Assembly (NCBI GenBank): GCA_039815465.1
Contig: JBCBZG010000016.1
Coordinates: forward strand, 1 to 64,000
DNA: 64,000 bases
Source: Shimia_B sp039815465
GTDB taxonomy: Bacteria > Pseudomonadota > Alphaproteobacteria > Rhodobacterales > Rhodobacteraceae
Direction of reading: 5' to 3'
Both the position numbers and the translations under genes were made by a program. The notes beneath the pieces were generated by a model. That model searched no databases, was not told the origin of the DNA, and saw only the letters and a list, made by a program, of their open reading frames with translations. Of this stretch, positions 24,252 to 31,871 are shown piece by piece. Positions within the stretch are counted from its first letter, which is position 1; each line of letters begins with the position of its first letter.

Positions 24252-25605
24252 GGCCGCGGCGGAGGTCACCCATCGCCGGGTATTGCGGATCGCAGTGCCA
24301 GTGGTGTTGTCGAATGTGACGATCCCGCTCCTTGGGATCGTGGACACGGGCGTCGTAGGTCAGATGGGGCAAGCCGCGCCGATCGCGGCGGTGGGGCTTG
24401 GCGCGGTTATCATCACCTCGCTCTACTGGTTCTTTGGCTTTCTGCGCATGGGCACGACGGGGCTCGCGGGCCAAGCGCTGGGCGCGGGCGACGGGCGGGA
24501 AGCGGATGCGGTTTTGATCCGGGCGCTTATGATCGGCGTGGGGGCAGGGGTGCTTTTGATGCTGCTTCAGGCGCCGTTGCTTTGGCTCGGGCTCGCGCTC
24601 GCGCCCGCCAGCGCGGAGGTGGAGGAGATGGCCACCGCCTATCTGCGCATCCGCATCTATGGCGCGCCTGCGGCGATTGCGATCTATGGCGTCACAGGCT
24701 GGCTGATCGCGCAGGAACGGACGACGGCTGTGCTGGTGCTGCAGCTGTGGATGAACGGGCTCAATATCGCGCTTGATCTGTGGTTTGTGCTGGGGCTCGG
24801 CTGGGGCGTCGAAGGCGTGGCGCTGGCGACCTTCCTGGCGGAGTGGTCGGGGCTGGCGCTGGCGCTCATGTTCTGCGGCGGCGTTTTGAAGCGCGGCGTG
24901 TGGCGGAGCCGGGCGGCGCTCTTTGACCCTGAAAAGCTCGCGCGGCTGTTGGCGGTGAGCACGGATATCACCATCCGCTCGGTGCTGCTGATGGCGGCGT
25001 TTACATCGTTTCTTTTTCTAGGCGCGCGGTTTGGGGATGTGACGCTGGCGAGCAACCAGGTGCTTTTGCAGTTCATCTATCTGGCCAGCTACGGGCTCGA
25101 CGGGTTTGCCTATGCGGTGGAGGCGCTGGTGGCGCAGACCCTGGGCGCGCGGCGGCGGGCGGCGCTTCGGCGGTCGGTCGTGATCTGCGCGCAGTGGTGT
25201 GCCGTGATCGCTGTGGGGGTAACGGGGGCCTACGCGGTCTTTGGCGGGGCGATCATTGACCTGATGACCACCGCCCCCGACGTGCGGGAGGTCGCGCGGG
25301 TCTATCTGCCTTGGGTGGTGGTGATGCCCGTGCTTTCCGCAGGGTCGTTCCTGATGGACGGCGTCTTTATCGGCGCCACGCGGACGCGGGACATGCGCAA
25401 TATGATGATTTTGTCCTTTGCGGCCTATGCAGGCTGCGCAGCGGTCCTGGTGCCGCTGTTGGAAAATCATGGGCTTTGGGCGGCCGTTGCTGTGTTCTTT
25501 GTGGTGCGGTTTGTCACTCTGCTGGCGCGCTATCCGCGGGTTGAGGCCGATGCGATGCCTCCGGCGGAGGTATTGTTGGCCAAAGGAAGTGGGGGCTCGC
25601 GCTAG
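24244..25605 (+). CDS. MATE family efflux transporter
   Basis: A 453-residue inner-membrane protein with about 12 hydrophobic segments in two repeats, of the DinF-like MATE branch that exports drugs or metabolites using Na+ or H+. It begins inside the preceding thioesterase gene (8-bp overlap). Its last ~17 codons (AMPPAEVLLAKGSGGSR) are encoded by a copy of dispersed repeat family B, so the C-terminal tail is repeat-derived. It converges with pyrD, with 4 bp shared at the stops. Confidence 0.92.
   Translation: MAEAAAEVTHRRVLRIAVPVVLSNVTIPLLGIVDTGVVGQMGQAAPIAAVGLGAVIITSLYWFFGFLRMGTTGLAGQALGAGDGREADAVLIRALMIGVGAGVLLMLLQAPLLWLGLALAPASAEVEEMATAYLRIRIYGAPAAIAIYGVTGWLIAQERTTAVLVLQLWMNGLNIALDLWFVLGLGWGVEGVALATFLAEWSGLALALMFCGGVLKRGVWRSRAALFDPEKLARLLAVSTDITIRSVLLMAAFTSFLFLGARFGDVTLASNQVLLQFIYLASYGLDGFAYAVEALVAQTLGARRRAALRRSVVICAQWCAVIAVGVTGAYAVFGGAIIDLMTTAPDVREVARVYLPWVVVMPVLSAGSFLMDGVFIGATRTRDMRNMMILSFAAYAGCAAVLVPLLENHGLWAAVAVFFVVRFVTLLARYPRVEADAMPPAEVLLAKGSGGSR
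25557..25589. repeat. Dispersed repeat family B, copy 3 (inside the MATE gene 3' end)
   Basis: GCCTCCGGCGGAGGTATTGT followed by TGGCCAAAGGAAG. The same unit is seen intergenically at 20273-20310 (inverted) and, in part, at 20080-20107. Here it is translated as the C-terminal tail of the MATE transporter. Confidence 0.7.
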
Positions 25606-26651
25606 GTCAGCCAGCGGTCGCGGTCGGTGCCGATCGCGTCTGCGAGCGTGGCGAACCCGTCGCGGTCGAGGAGCTTGGTGAGGCCCTTTGTGATCTCGGG
25701 GATCAGGCCCATGCCGCGGTAGATAAGGGCGGTGTAGAGTTGGACAGCTGAGGCGCCTGCGCGGATTTTGGCGTAGGCGTCTTCGGCTGAGGCAATGCCG
25801 CCCACGCCCACGAGCGGGATATCGGTGAGGGTCGACAGGCGCGCGAGCACGCGGGTGGACCTGTCAAAGAGCGGCGCGCCAGAGAGGCCGCCTGTTTCGC
25901 TTGCGTGTCGGGAGCGGAGGCCTGTGCGATCGAGCGTCGTGTTGGTGGCGATGATGGCGTCGATGCCCGCCTCTGTCGCGATCTGTGCGATGTCTTCGAG
26001 TTCGCTTGCGCTGAGGTCAGGCGCTATTTTCAGGAAGACAGGTTTGGGATTGGCGGCGCGCGCCTGCATCACGCCGGCGAGCAGCGCGCGGAGCGCGTCG
26101 GCCCCTTGCAGGTCGCGGAGCTTTTCGGTGTTGGGGGAGGAGATATTGACCGTCGCGAAATCCACATGCGGCGCGGCATGGGCATAGACCTGGGCGTAGT
26201 CGGCGGCGCGGTCGGTGCTGTCTTTGTTTGCGCCGAGGTTGAGACCGGTGGGCAGGGCGCTGTGGTGTTGCGCGAGGCGGGCGGTGATCGCCTCCATCCC
26301 CTCGTTGTTGAACCCGAAGCGGTTGATGGCGGCGCGGTCCTCGCTCAACCGAAAGAGCCGGGGCTTTGGGTTGCCGGGTTGGGGCCTGGGTGTGGCGGCG
26401 CCGACCTCTAGCCAGCCAAAGCCGCAGCGCGCCAGCGGCGCCAGCGCCTGCGCGTTTTTGTCAAAACCCGCGGCGAGGCCCACGGGGTTGGGCAGGGTGA
26501 GCCCGCCGAGCGTGGTGGCGAGCCGTGCATCCGGTGCGCTCTGCGCTTTGGGCACCAGGCCCATTTGCAACGCACGCAGCGCCACGCCATGGGCACGCTC
26601 TGGGTCAAGTTGATGGAGGATCGTGAGCGCGGCGCGGTCAAACAGGCTCAC
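25602..26651 (-). CDS. pyrD: Dihydroorotate dehydrogenase (quinone), class 2
   Basis: A 349-residue flavoprotein of pyrimidine synthesis that oxidises dihydroorotate to orotate with quinone. Class 2 features are an N-terminal membrane-associating helix region, NPVGLAAGFDKNAQAL, FGWLEVGAATPRPQ, and the catalytic serine in VNISSPNTEKLRDLQ (class 1 enzymes have Cys). VGVGGIASAEDAYAKIRAGA binds the FMN phosphate. It overlaps the DUF952 gene by 4 bp upstream. Confidence 0.96.
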   Translation of the reverse strand: MSLFDRAALTILHQLDPERAHGVALRALQMGLVPKAQSAPDARLATTLGGLTLPNPVGLAAGFDKNAQALAPLARCGFGWLEVGAATPRPQPGNPKPRLFRLSEDRAAINRFGFNNEGMEAITARLAQHHSALPTGLNLGANKDSTDRAADYAQVYAHAAPHVDFATVNISSPNTEKLRDLQGADALRALLAGVMQARAANPKPVFLKIAPDLSASELEDIAQIATEAGIDAIIATNTTLDRTGLRSRHASETGGLSGAPLFDRSTRVLARLSTLTDIPLVGVGGIASAEDAYAKIRAGASAVQLYTALIYRGMGLIPEITKGLTKLLDRDGFATLADAIGTDRDRWLT

Positions 26652-26998
26652 GCCGCGCCACCATCGAACCGCTCAGGAAACACATGGGCCTCCCCCACCT
26701 GTGGCAGGGGCGCATGCCAGGCCACGTCTGCCATCCGAAGCTCGCGGAAGAGGTGCGGGAAAAGCGCGCCACCGCGGGAGGCCTCCCATTTCAGGTCCTG
26801 GCCCAGGCGGTCTGTATCCACGGCGGCCAGCACCAGATCGCCTGCACCCGCAAAGTGAAGCGCGGCGGTCCCGGGCGCCTGTTCGGCGGTGGAAAAGTGG
26901 ATGAACCCGTCGCTGAGGTCGATGGGCGCGCCCTGGGTGGTGCCTGCGGTCACGAGGCTGTCCCATTCGGCGGGGCGGAAAATCTTGTAGATGAGCAT
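26648..26998 (-). CDS. DUF952 family protein
   Basis: A 116-residue small cytoplasmic protein starting MLIYKIFRPAEWDSL, with DLSDGFIHFSTAEQAPGTAALHF, which is the hallmark stretch of DUF952 proteins (resembling a glutathione-transferase-associated or ADP-ribosyl-like fold in annotations). No biochemical role is known to me. It overlaps pyrD by 4 bp and is very often found beside pyrD in alphaproteobacteria, which supports the identity. Confidence 0.88.
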   Translation of the reverse strand: MLIYKIFRPAEWDSLVTAGTTQGAPIDLSDGFIHFSTAEQAPGTAALHFAGAGDLVLAAVDTDRLGQDLKWEASRGGALFPHLFRELRMADVAWHAPLPQVGEAHVFPERFDGGAA

Positions 26999-27054
26999 TG
27001 CGCGGTCATTGCCGCGTCAATCGCCGCGACGTCAAGCGCTATCCGTCATCAAGA

Positions 27055-27075
27055 CGTTGCAATTCCCGGGCAACG
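27055..27075. promoter_or_regulatory. Inverted repeat in the DUF952 / 5'-nucleotidase divergent gap
   Basis: CGTTGC and GCAACG form a 6-bp inverted repeat spaced by 9 bp, 40 bp upstream of the 5'-nucleotidase ATG, within the 116-bp divergent intergenic region. It could be an operator. No regulator can be named. Confidence 0.3.
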
Positions 27076-27114
27076 CGTCATCGTATCAGCCATCAACATA
27101 CTGGGAGATACCAA

Positions 27115-28686
27115 ATGCGCCTTCTCGCCACTGCGTCAGCGCTCGCCATGATGGGCAGCGTCGCCGCCGCCGACTACACGCTGCATGTCATTCATATCAA
27201 CGATTTGCACAGCCGGATCGAGCCCATCAACCGCTTCAACAGCACCTGCGGACCCGAGGACGACGCAGAGGGCAAATGCTTTGGCGGCGTGGCGCGGGTC
27301 AAGACCATGTTCGACCAGATTCGCGCCGAGCTCGCAGGGGAGAACGTCATTTTCGTGGACGCAGGCGACCAGTTCCAGGGCTCGCTGATGTACACGACCT
27401 ACAAGGGCGCGGTCGAAGCTGAGATGATGAACGCCATCGGCTTTGACGTGATGGCCGTGGGCAACCACGAGTTCGACGATGGGCCCGAAAAGCTGGCCGA
27501 TTTCATCGACACGGTGGATTTCCCGGTCGTCTCCGGCAACCTGGACGTATTTGGCTCGAACCTGCTGTTCGGTAAGCTCAAGAACCACGCGATCCTTGAC
27601 GTCGGCGGGGAACAGATCGGCATCGTGTCTGCGCTGGCCACCGACACGGCAGAGACGTCGAGCCCCGGACCGACGGTTGTCTTCGAGGATGAGATCGAAG
27701 CGCTGACCGCTGACGTTGCCGCGCTTCAGGCGCAGGGCGTCAATAAGATCATCGCCGTGAACCACGTGGGCATGTCCAAGGATATGGAGATTGCGGCTGC
27801 CGTTGAGGGGCTCGATGCGGTTGTGGGTGGGCATTCCCATACGCTCTTTTCCAATACCGCGGATGGCGCACCGGATTATCCGACCAAAAGCGGCTCCACC
27901 CCCGTGGTGCAGGCGGGTGCGTATTCCAAACATGTGGGTCACCTGACGCTGACCTTTGACGACGAGGGCAACCTGACCCGCGCCATGGGCGACGTGATCC
28001 TGCTTGATGCCAGTGTCACGCCTGATCCCGTCATCCAAGCCCGCGTGGCGGAGCTGGCTGGCCCGATTGAGGAGCTTAAAGCGCGCGTCGTAGGCTCGAC
28101 CACCGACATGATCGAAGGCGACCGCAGCGTGTGCCGCGCCGTCGAGTGCCCGATGGGCAATCTCGTGGCGACAGCGATGCTGGAGCGGGTGAAGTCTCAG
28201 GGCATCGACGTGGCCATCCAGAACGGCGGCGGCTTGCGGGCCTCCATTGACGCGGGCGACGTGACCATGGGCGAGGTGCTGACCGTGCTGCCGTTCCAGA
28301 ACACGCTGGCCACGTTTGAGCTGAGCGGGGCAGGGATCGTGGCCGCGCTCGAAAACGGCGTGAGCCGCATCGACGACGGCGCGGGCCGCTTCCCGCAGGT
28401 TGCTGGCATGAAGTACACGTTTGACGCCGCCGCAGAGCCTGGCGCGCGGGTGAGCGATGTCATGGTCATGGTGGATGGCGCATTTGCCCCCATCGACCCT
28501 GATGCGACCTATGGCGTGGTGTCCAACAACTACATGCGCGGCGGCGGTGACGGCTATTCCGTCTTCGCGACAGACGGCATGAACGCCTACGACTTCGGTC
28601 CCGACCTGGCTGACGTGGTCGCGGAGTTCATCGGTGAAAACGGCACGGGTGCCGCGGCCATTGACGGGCGCATCACCGCCAAATAA
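27115..28686 (+). CDS. Periplasmic 5'-nucleotidase / 2',3'-cyclic phosphodiesterase family (UshA-like)
   Basis: A 523-residue exported metallophosphoesterase. The start at 27115 follows GGGAGA and yields a signal peptide (MRLLATASALAMMGSVAAA). Metal-binding motifs of the N-terminal domain are HINDLHSR, DAGDQFQGS, GNHEFDDG and GGHSH; the C-terminal substrate domain has NGGGLRASIDAGDVT and SNNYMRGGGDGYSVF. Such enzymes release phosphate from extracellular nucleotides. A strong terminator follows the stop. Confidence 0.94.
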   Translation: MRLLATASALAMMGSVAAADYTLHVIHINDLHSRIEPINRFNSTCGPEDDAEGKCFGGVARVKTMFDQIRAELAGENVIFVDAGDQFQGSLMYTTYKGAVEAEMMNAIGFDVMAVGNHEFDDGPEKLADFIDTVDFPVVSGNLDVFGSNLLFGKLKNHAILDVGGEQIGIVSALATDTAETSSPGPTVVFEDEIEALTADVAALQAQGVNKIIAVNHVGMSKDMEIAAAVEGLDAVVGGHSHTLFSNTADGAPDYPTKSGSTPVVQAGAYSKHVGHLTLTFDDEGNLTRAMGDVILLDASVTPDPVIQARVAELAGPIEELKARVVGSTTDMIEGDRSVCRAVECPMGNLVATAMLERVKSQGIDVAIQNGGGLRASIDAGDVTMGEVLTVLPFQNTLATFELSGAGIVAALENGVSRIDDGAGRFPQVAGMKYTFDAAAEPGARVSDVMVMVDGAFAPIDPDATYGVVSNNYMRGGGDGYSVFATDGMNAYDFGPDLADVVAEFIGENGTGAAAIDGRITAK

Positions 28687-28695
28687 CGACATGTT

Positions 28696-28729
28696 TGCGG
28701 GGCGCGTGCTTGCGCGCCCCGCAGCTTTT
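28696..28729 (+). terminator. Rho-independent terminator after the 5'-nucleotidase gene
   Basis: An 11-bp perfect stem (TGCGGGGCGCG with CGCGCCCCGCA) with a 6-nt loop and a CTTTT tail, starting 10 bp after the stop codon. Confidence 0.85.
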
Positions 28730-28745
28730 GCGCCAGGCTGCGGGC

Positions 28746-29408
28746 ATGTGCGGACGATTTGCGATCACGCTTCCCGACGATGCCATGGTGCAGCTCTTTG
28801 ACGCTGTGCCGTCAAACGACTTGCCGGAGGGGCCCCGGTACAATGTCTGCCCCACAAACAGCATCCATGTCGTCACGGCCGAGGAGGGGCGCAGGCTCCG
28901 CCCCATGCGGTGGGGATTTTTGCCCCACTGGTACAAAACGACGAATGGCGGACCGCTGCTGATCAATGCGCGGGCCGAAACGATCGCCGAAAAGCCGGCC
29001 TTTCGCGCTGCCTGCCGCGCACGCCGCTGCCTGATCCCCGCAACCGGGTTCTACGAATGGACCAAGGACGGGGAGGGCAACCGCCTGCCCTGGTACATCT
29101 TTCGCCACGATGGCGCGCCGCTCGTCTTTGCGGGTGTCTGGCAGGATTGGGAGCGCGACGGGGACGCCCACACCACCTGCGCCATCGTGACCTGCGCCGC
29201 CAATGCGCCCATGGCCCAGATCCACCACCGGATGCCTGTGATCCTAGAGCCTAGCAGCTGGGCAAAATGGCTAGGAGAAAAGGGCAAAGGTGCAGCGCCG
29301 CTCATGGTCCCCAGCGCCGATGATGTGCTGCGCTTCTACCGCGTCGACCGGGCCGTGAACTCCAACCGTGCCCAAGGTCCGCAGTTGCTCGACCCCCTCG
29401 ATCCATAG
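28746..29408 (+). CDS. SOS response-associated peptidase / HMCES-type abasic-site protein (YedK family)
   Basis: A 220-residue SRAP-domain protein. The start is fixed at 28746 because the catalytic Cys must be residue 2 (MCGRF) after Met removal. Further conserved parts are RYNVCPTNSI, MRWGFLPHWYK, NARAETIAEKPAFR, the Glu in GFYEWTK and the His in IHHRMPVIL. The family crosslinks covalently to abasic sites in single-stranded DNA through Cys2, protecting them. It stands alone after a terminator. Confidence 0.94.
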   Translation: MCGRFAITLPDDAMVQLFDAVPSNDLPEGPRYNVCPTNSIHVVTAEEGRRLRPMRWGFLPHWYKTTNGGPLLINARAETIAEKPAFRAACRARRCLIPATGFYEWTKDGEGNRLPWYIFRHDGAPLVFAGVWQDWERDGDAHTTCAIVTCAANAPMAQIHHRMPVILEPSSWAKWLGEKGKGAAPLMVPSADDVLRFYRVDRAVNSNRAQGPQLLDPLDP

Positions 29409-29412
29409 CGTA

Positions 29413-29458
29413 CAAGGCTTTTCAAAAAGCCTTGCCAAATTCCTTTGAAAGGAATTTG
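29413..29458. repeat. Two adjacent AT-rich palindromes
   Basis: CAAGGCTTTT pairs with AAAAGCCTTG at 29413-29434, and CAAATTCCTTT with AAAGGAATTTG at 29436-29458, one directly after the other, just beyond the YedK-like gene stop. Together with the next hairpin they form three hairpins in a row. The first two probably act as a terminator or mRNA 3' protection for the plus-strand gene. Confidence 0.6.
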
Positions 29459-29459
29459 C

Positions 29460-29488
29460 GCCCAAGAAAAAGCCGCCCGAGGGCGGCT
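29460..29488 (-). terminator. Rho-independent terminator of the rhodanese gene
   Basis: On the reverse strand AGCCGCCC/GGGCGGCT forms an 8-bp stem with a 2-nt loop followed by TTTTTCTTG, about 70 bp beyond the rhodanese stop. Confidence 0.7.
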
Positions 29489-29558
29489 TAAGTTGGGGAG
29501 GAAACTTGATTGTTTCCACCTACCAAACGATTCGGGCGAAACTTGGGCACTGTTTCCG

Positions 29559-29957
29559 CTACGTGTCGGCGCGTTCGACGGGGCCGCCCTGAGCCTCCCA
29601 CGTGCTGAAGCCCTCGCGCAGATGCGCGGCTGTGAACCCCATGTCTTGCAGTGTGGCCACGGTGAGCGCGCTGCGCCAGCCTGAGGCGCAGTGAAACACG
29701 TAGCGCTTCGACGGATCGCCAAAGATCGGCTTGTGATAGGGGCTGTCGGGGTCCACCCAGAACTCGATCATGCCGCGGGGGGCGTGAAAGCTGCCGGGGA
29801 TGAAGCCGCTGCGCTGGCGTTCGCGGACATCGCGGATATCTACGACGACGAGGTCGGGGTCACCCAGCCGCGCGATCAAGTCGGGGGTCTCTACCTCTTC
29901 GATCCGGGCGCGGGCTTTCGCCACCATTTCTGCTGCGGTTACGTTGAGCTTTGTCAT
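29559..29957 (-). CDS. Rhodanese-domain protein
   Basis: A 132-residue single rhodanese domain. The persulfide-forming loop is CASGWRS (Cys followed by a six-residue loop ending near Arg), and the domain signature LVVVDIRDVRERQRSGFIPGSFHAPRG is present in two parts at about residues 36-62. It transfers sulfane sulfur to cyanide or other acceptors, or may only sense. Cytoplasmic, no signal peptide. It is divergent from the SDR gene at 30024. Confidence 0.92.
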   Translation of the reverse strand: MTKLNVTAAEMVAKARARIEEVETPDLIARLGDPDLVVVDIRDVRERQRSGFIPGSFHAPRGMIEFWVDPDSPYHKPIFGDPSKRYVFHCASGWRSALTVATLQDMGFTAAHLREGFSTWEAQGGPVERADT

Positions 29958-30023
29958 CTCTTCACCCTTTCCCCGGCGCGTGCTTTGAGCTTAGGTGACG
30001 CCAAATCAGCGGGGAGGACAAGC

Positions 30024-30767
30024 ATGGCTGAGAAATTCGCACTCATCACCGGCGGGGCGCGGGGCATAGGCTACGCGTGCGCGGAGGCCCTCAAAGAGGA
30101 CGGGCACCGCATCCTGATCGCGGATGTGAATGAAGAGGGCGCGGTGGAGGCTGCCGAAAAGCTTGGCGGCGCGGGCTATGGCTGTGATATGGGCGACAAG
30201 GCGCAGATCGCGGCGCTGTTTGACACGATCGAGGCCGAGCACGGCGCGCTTAGTGTGCTGGTAAACAACGCGGGCCTCGCCATGCCCAAGGACTTCTTCG
30301 AGACGACGCCCGAGGACTGGCAATACGTGATCGACGTGAACCTGACGGGCGTGTTCCTTGCCACCCAACGCGCGGCCAAGGGCATGGTCGCAGCAGGGAT
30401 CGAAGGCGCGATTGTGAATATGTCGTCGATCAATGCGCAGGTCTCCATCCCCTCGATTGCTGCTTATTGCGCGTCGAAGGGTGGGGTCATGCAGCTGACA
30501 AAGTCGTCGTCGCTGGCGCTCGCGCCCCACAATATCCGCGTGAACGCTGTAGGGCCTGGGTCGATTGATACCGCGATGCTCGCAGGCGTGAACGCAGATC
30601 CCGCAGCTATGGCGCGGATGATGAGCCGTACGCCTTTGGGTCGTGTTGGCAGCCCCCAAGAGATCGGAGATGTGGTGGCGTTCCTGGCCTCGTCCAAGGC
30701 GAGCTACATCACGGGCGAGACGATCTATGTGGATGGTGGGCGTCTCGGGCTGAATTATACGGTTTGA
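30024..30767 (+). CDS. SDR family NAD(P)-dependent oxidoreductase
   Basis: A 247-residue classical short-chain dehydrogenase. The start at 30024 follows GGGGAGGA; a longer frame upstream runs antisense to the rhodanese gene and is rejected. Seen: cofactor loop ITGGARGIGYACAEAL, an acidic DVNEEG end of strand 2 suggesting NAD, VNNAGLA, catalytic Ser in MSSINAQ, and Tyr/Lys in AYCASKGG. The C-terminal YVDGGRLGLNYTV is typical. Substrate unknown; it converges with the SnoaL cluster and could belong functionally to it, though it is on the other strand. Confidence 0.92.
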   Translation: MAEKFALITGGARGIGYACAEALKEDGHRILIADVNEEGAVEAAEKLGGAGYGCDMGDKAQIAALFDTIEAEHGALSVLVNNAGLAMPKDFFETTPEDWQYVIDVNLTGVFLATQRAAKGMVAAGIEGAIVNMSSINAQVSIPSIAAYCASKGGVMQLTKSSSLALAPHNIRVNAVGPGSIDTAMLAGVNADPAAMARMMSRTPLGRVGSPQEIGDVVAFLASSKASYITGETIYVDGGRLGLNYTV

Positions 30768-30798
30768 TCCTGCCCCTAGTTTGAGCGCTGAGGGCTGG

Positions 30799-30871
30799 CC
30801 CCGACCGAGGGTGGGGGTGAAGCCCCCGCCCGTGGGGGCGGTCGGGGGCTGCCCGTTGGTTCCCACCGGGC
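30799..30871. repeat. Dispersed intergenic hairpin repeat, family A, copy 3
   Basis: CCCCGACC pairs with GGTCGGGG as the outer stem around a CCCCC/GGGGG inner repeat, and the second hairpin at 30851-30871 pairs GCCCGTTGG with CCACCGGGC. It ends 8 bp from the stop of the first SnoaL-like gene, between convergent genes. Confidence 0.65.
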
Positions 30872-30878
30872 GTGCGCT

Positions 30879-31871
30879 CTATTCTGTAGCAGCGTCCCCA
30901 ACCCGCCCGAGCAGATCGATCCCCTGCATCATAAAGAAATGCGGCAGGTCGATGAATATCCAGTTCTCCGCCAGCTTGTCCCCTTCGCGCCGATAGAGGT
31001 CGATGATGCGCATATCGGCGGGGGTGTCATTCGGCTCCTCGCCCAGATAGCCCTTTGATTTCAGCGTGATGCTGGGGTAGCCGAAGAAGCCGCCATAGTG
31101 GCCTTCGCCCAGGCGGGCGACGTGCTCGGTGAAGCCCACGAACTCTAACTCCGCCTCGAACGGGTGGGTGTGGCCGCGATTGTAGCCGTCGTAAAACGCG
31201 CTGGCGCCGATGCCGCCGGGGCCGAACCAGGTCATGTCGGACGTCCAGAAATTCGACAGGTGGTCATCGGGGGAGGTGAGCCCGCCGCCGCGGAGTTCGG
31301 CCACCATAGCAGCGATAAGCTCGACGGTTTCGCGGCCCACCGCGTTGTCCTGGGGGGCGTAGAGCAGCCCGTCATGGGTGCGGGGGGCCGGCGTCAGCGT
31401 CTCCAGCCCCGTGGTGCGCGCGATGGGGGAGCGGCCGTCCTGGGCGAGGAAGTTCAGGATGTCGACGTAATGCGCGGTCTCCGCGATCTTGCCGCCTTCA
31501 ATCCGGTGGAATTCACAGTAGCGCAGCAGGCCGACTTTGCGCGATGGTGCGATGCCCAGCCACGGCGCGTCCCAGAGGCTTAGCATATGGCCCATCTCCA
31601 CCACCCAGATGCTCTCGAACCCGTCGATCTGGTTTTGCCCAGCAAAGAAGATGTCGGGGCGGCGCTGCATGGGGCCCATGGCGGATTTGAGCGGGTCCCA
31701 GAACTCACGGCCCGCAGGCGCGGCCCCGTTGAGCGTGTGCCAGGGGTGCATCCCGCGCCAAAGGTAGTCGTCTGTGACGTGCGGGGCGATGGCGGCGGCG
31801 CTATCCGTGGCGGCGTCGAGGTCGGCATGGAAGGCACGCACGAGCGCTTTGGCGGCAGCGAGGTCAGCCAT
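30879..31871 (-). CDS. Tandem SnoaL/NTF2-like protein A
   Basis: A 330-residue cytoplasmic protein made of two NTF2-fold (SnoaL-like) domains, about residues 5-155 and 180-325. It is a close paralogue of the genes at 33009 and 37465. Shared signatures are a QRRPDIFFAG-type strand, PWLGIAP, THDGLLY at the domain junction, WFGPGGIGAS, and DLYRREGDKLAENWIFID near the C-terminus. SnoaL proteins are cyclases, hydrolases or isomerases, so function is open. It overlaps the upstream gene by 8 bp and is the last gene of a seven-gene cluster with an ABC importer. Confidence 0.85.
   Translation of the reverse strand: MADLAAAKALVRAFHADLDAATDSAAAIAPHVTDDYLWRGMHPWHTLNGAAPAGREFWDPLKSAMGPMQRRPDIFFAGQNQIDGFESIWVVEMGHMLSLWDAPWLGIAPSRKVGLLRYCEFHRIEGGKIAETAHYVDILNFLAQDGRSPIARTTGLETLTPAPRTHDGLLYAPQDNAVGRETVELIAAMVAELRGGGLTSPDDHLSNFWTSDMTWFGPGGIGASAFYDGYNRGHTHPFEAELEFVGFTEHVARLGEGHYGGFFGYPSITLKSKGYLGEEPNDTPADMRIIDLYRREGDKLAENWIFIDLPHFFMMQGIDLLGRVGDAATE

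Noticed and set aside
27136..28692. A 518-codon reverse-strand frame opposite the 5'-nucleotidase
   Set aside because: Antisense to a gene with all metal motifs and a signal peptide; His-rich composition is typical of a shadow.
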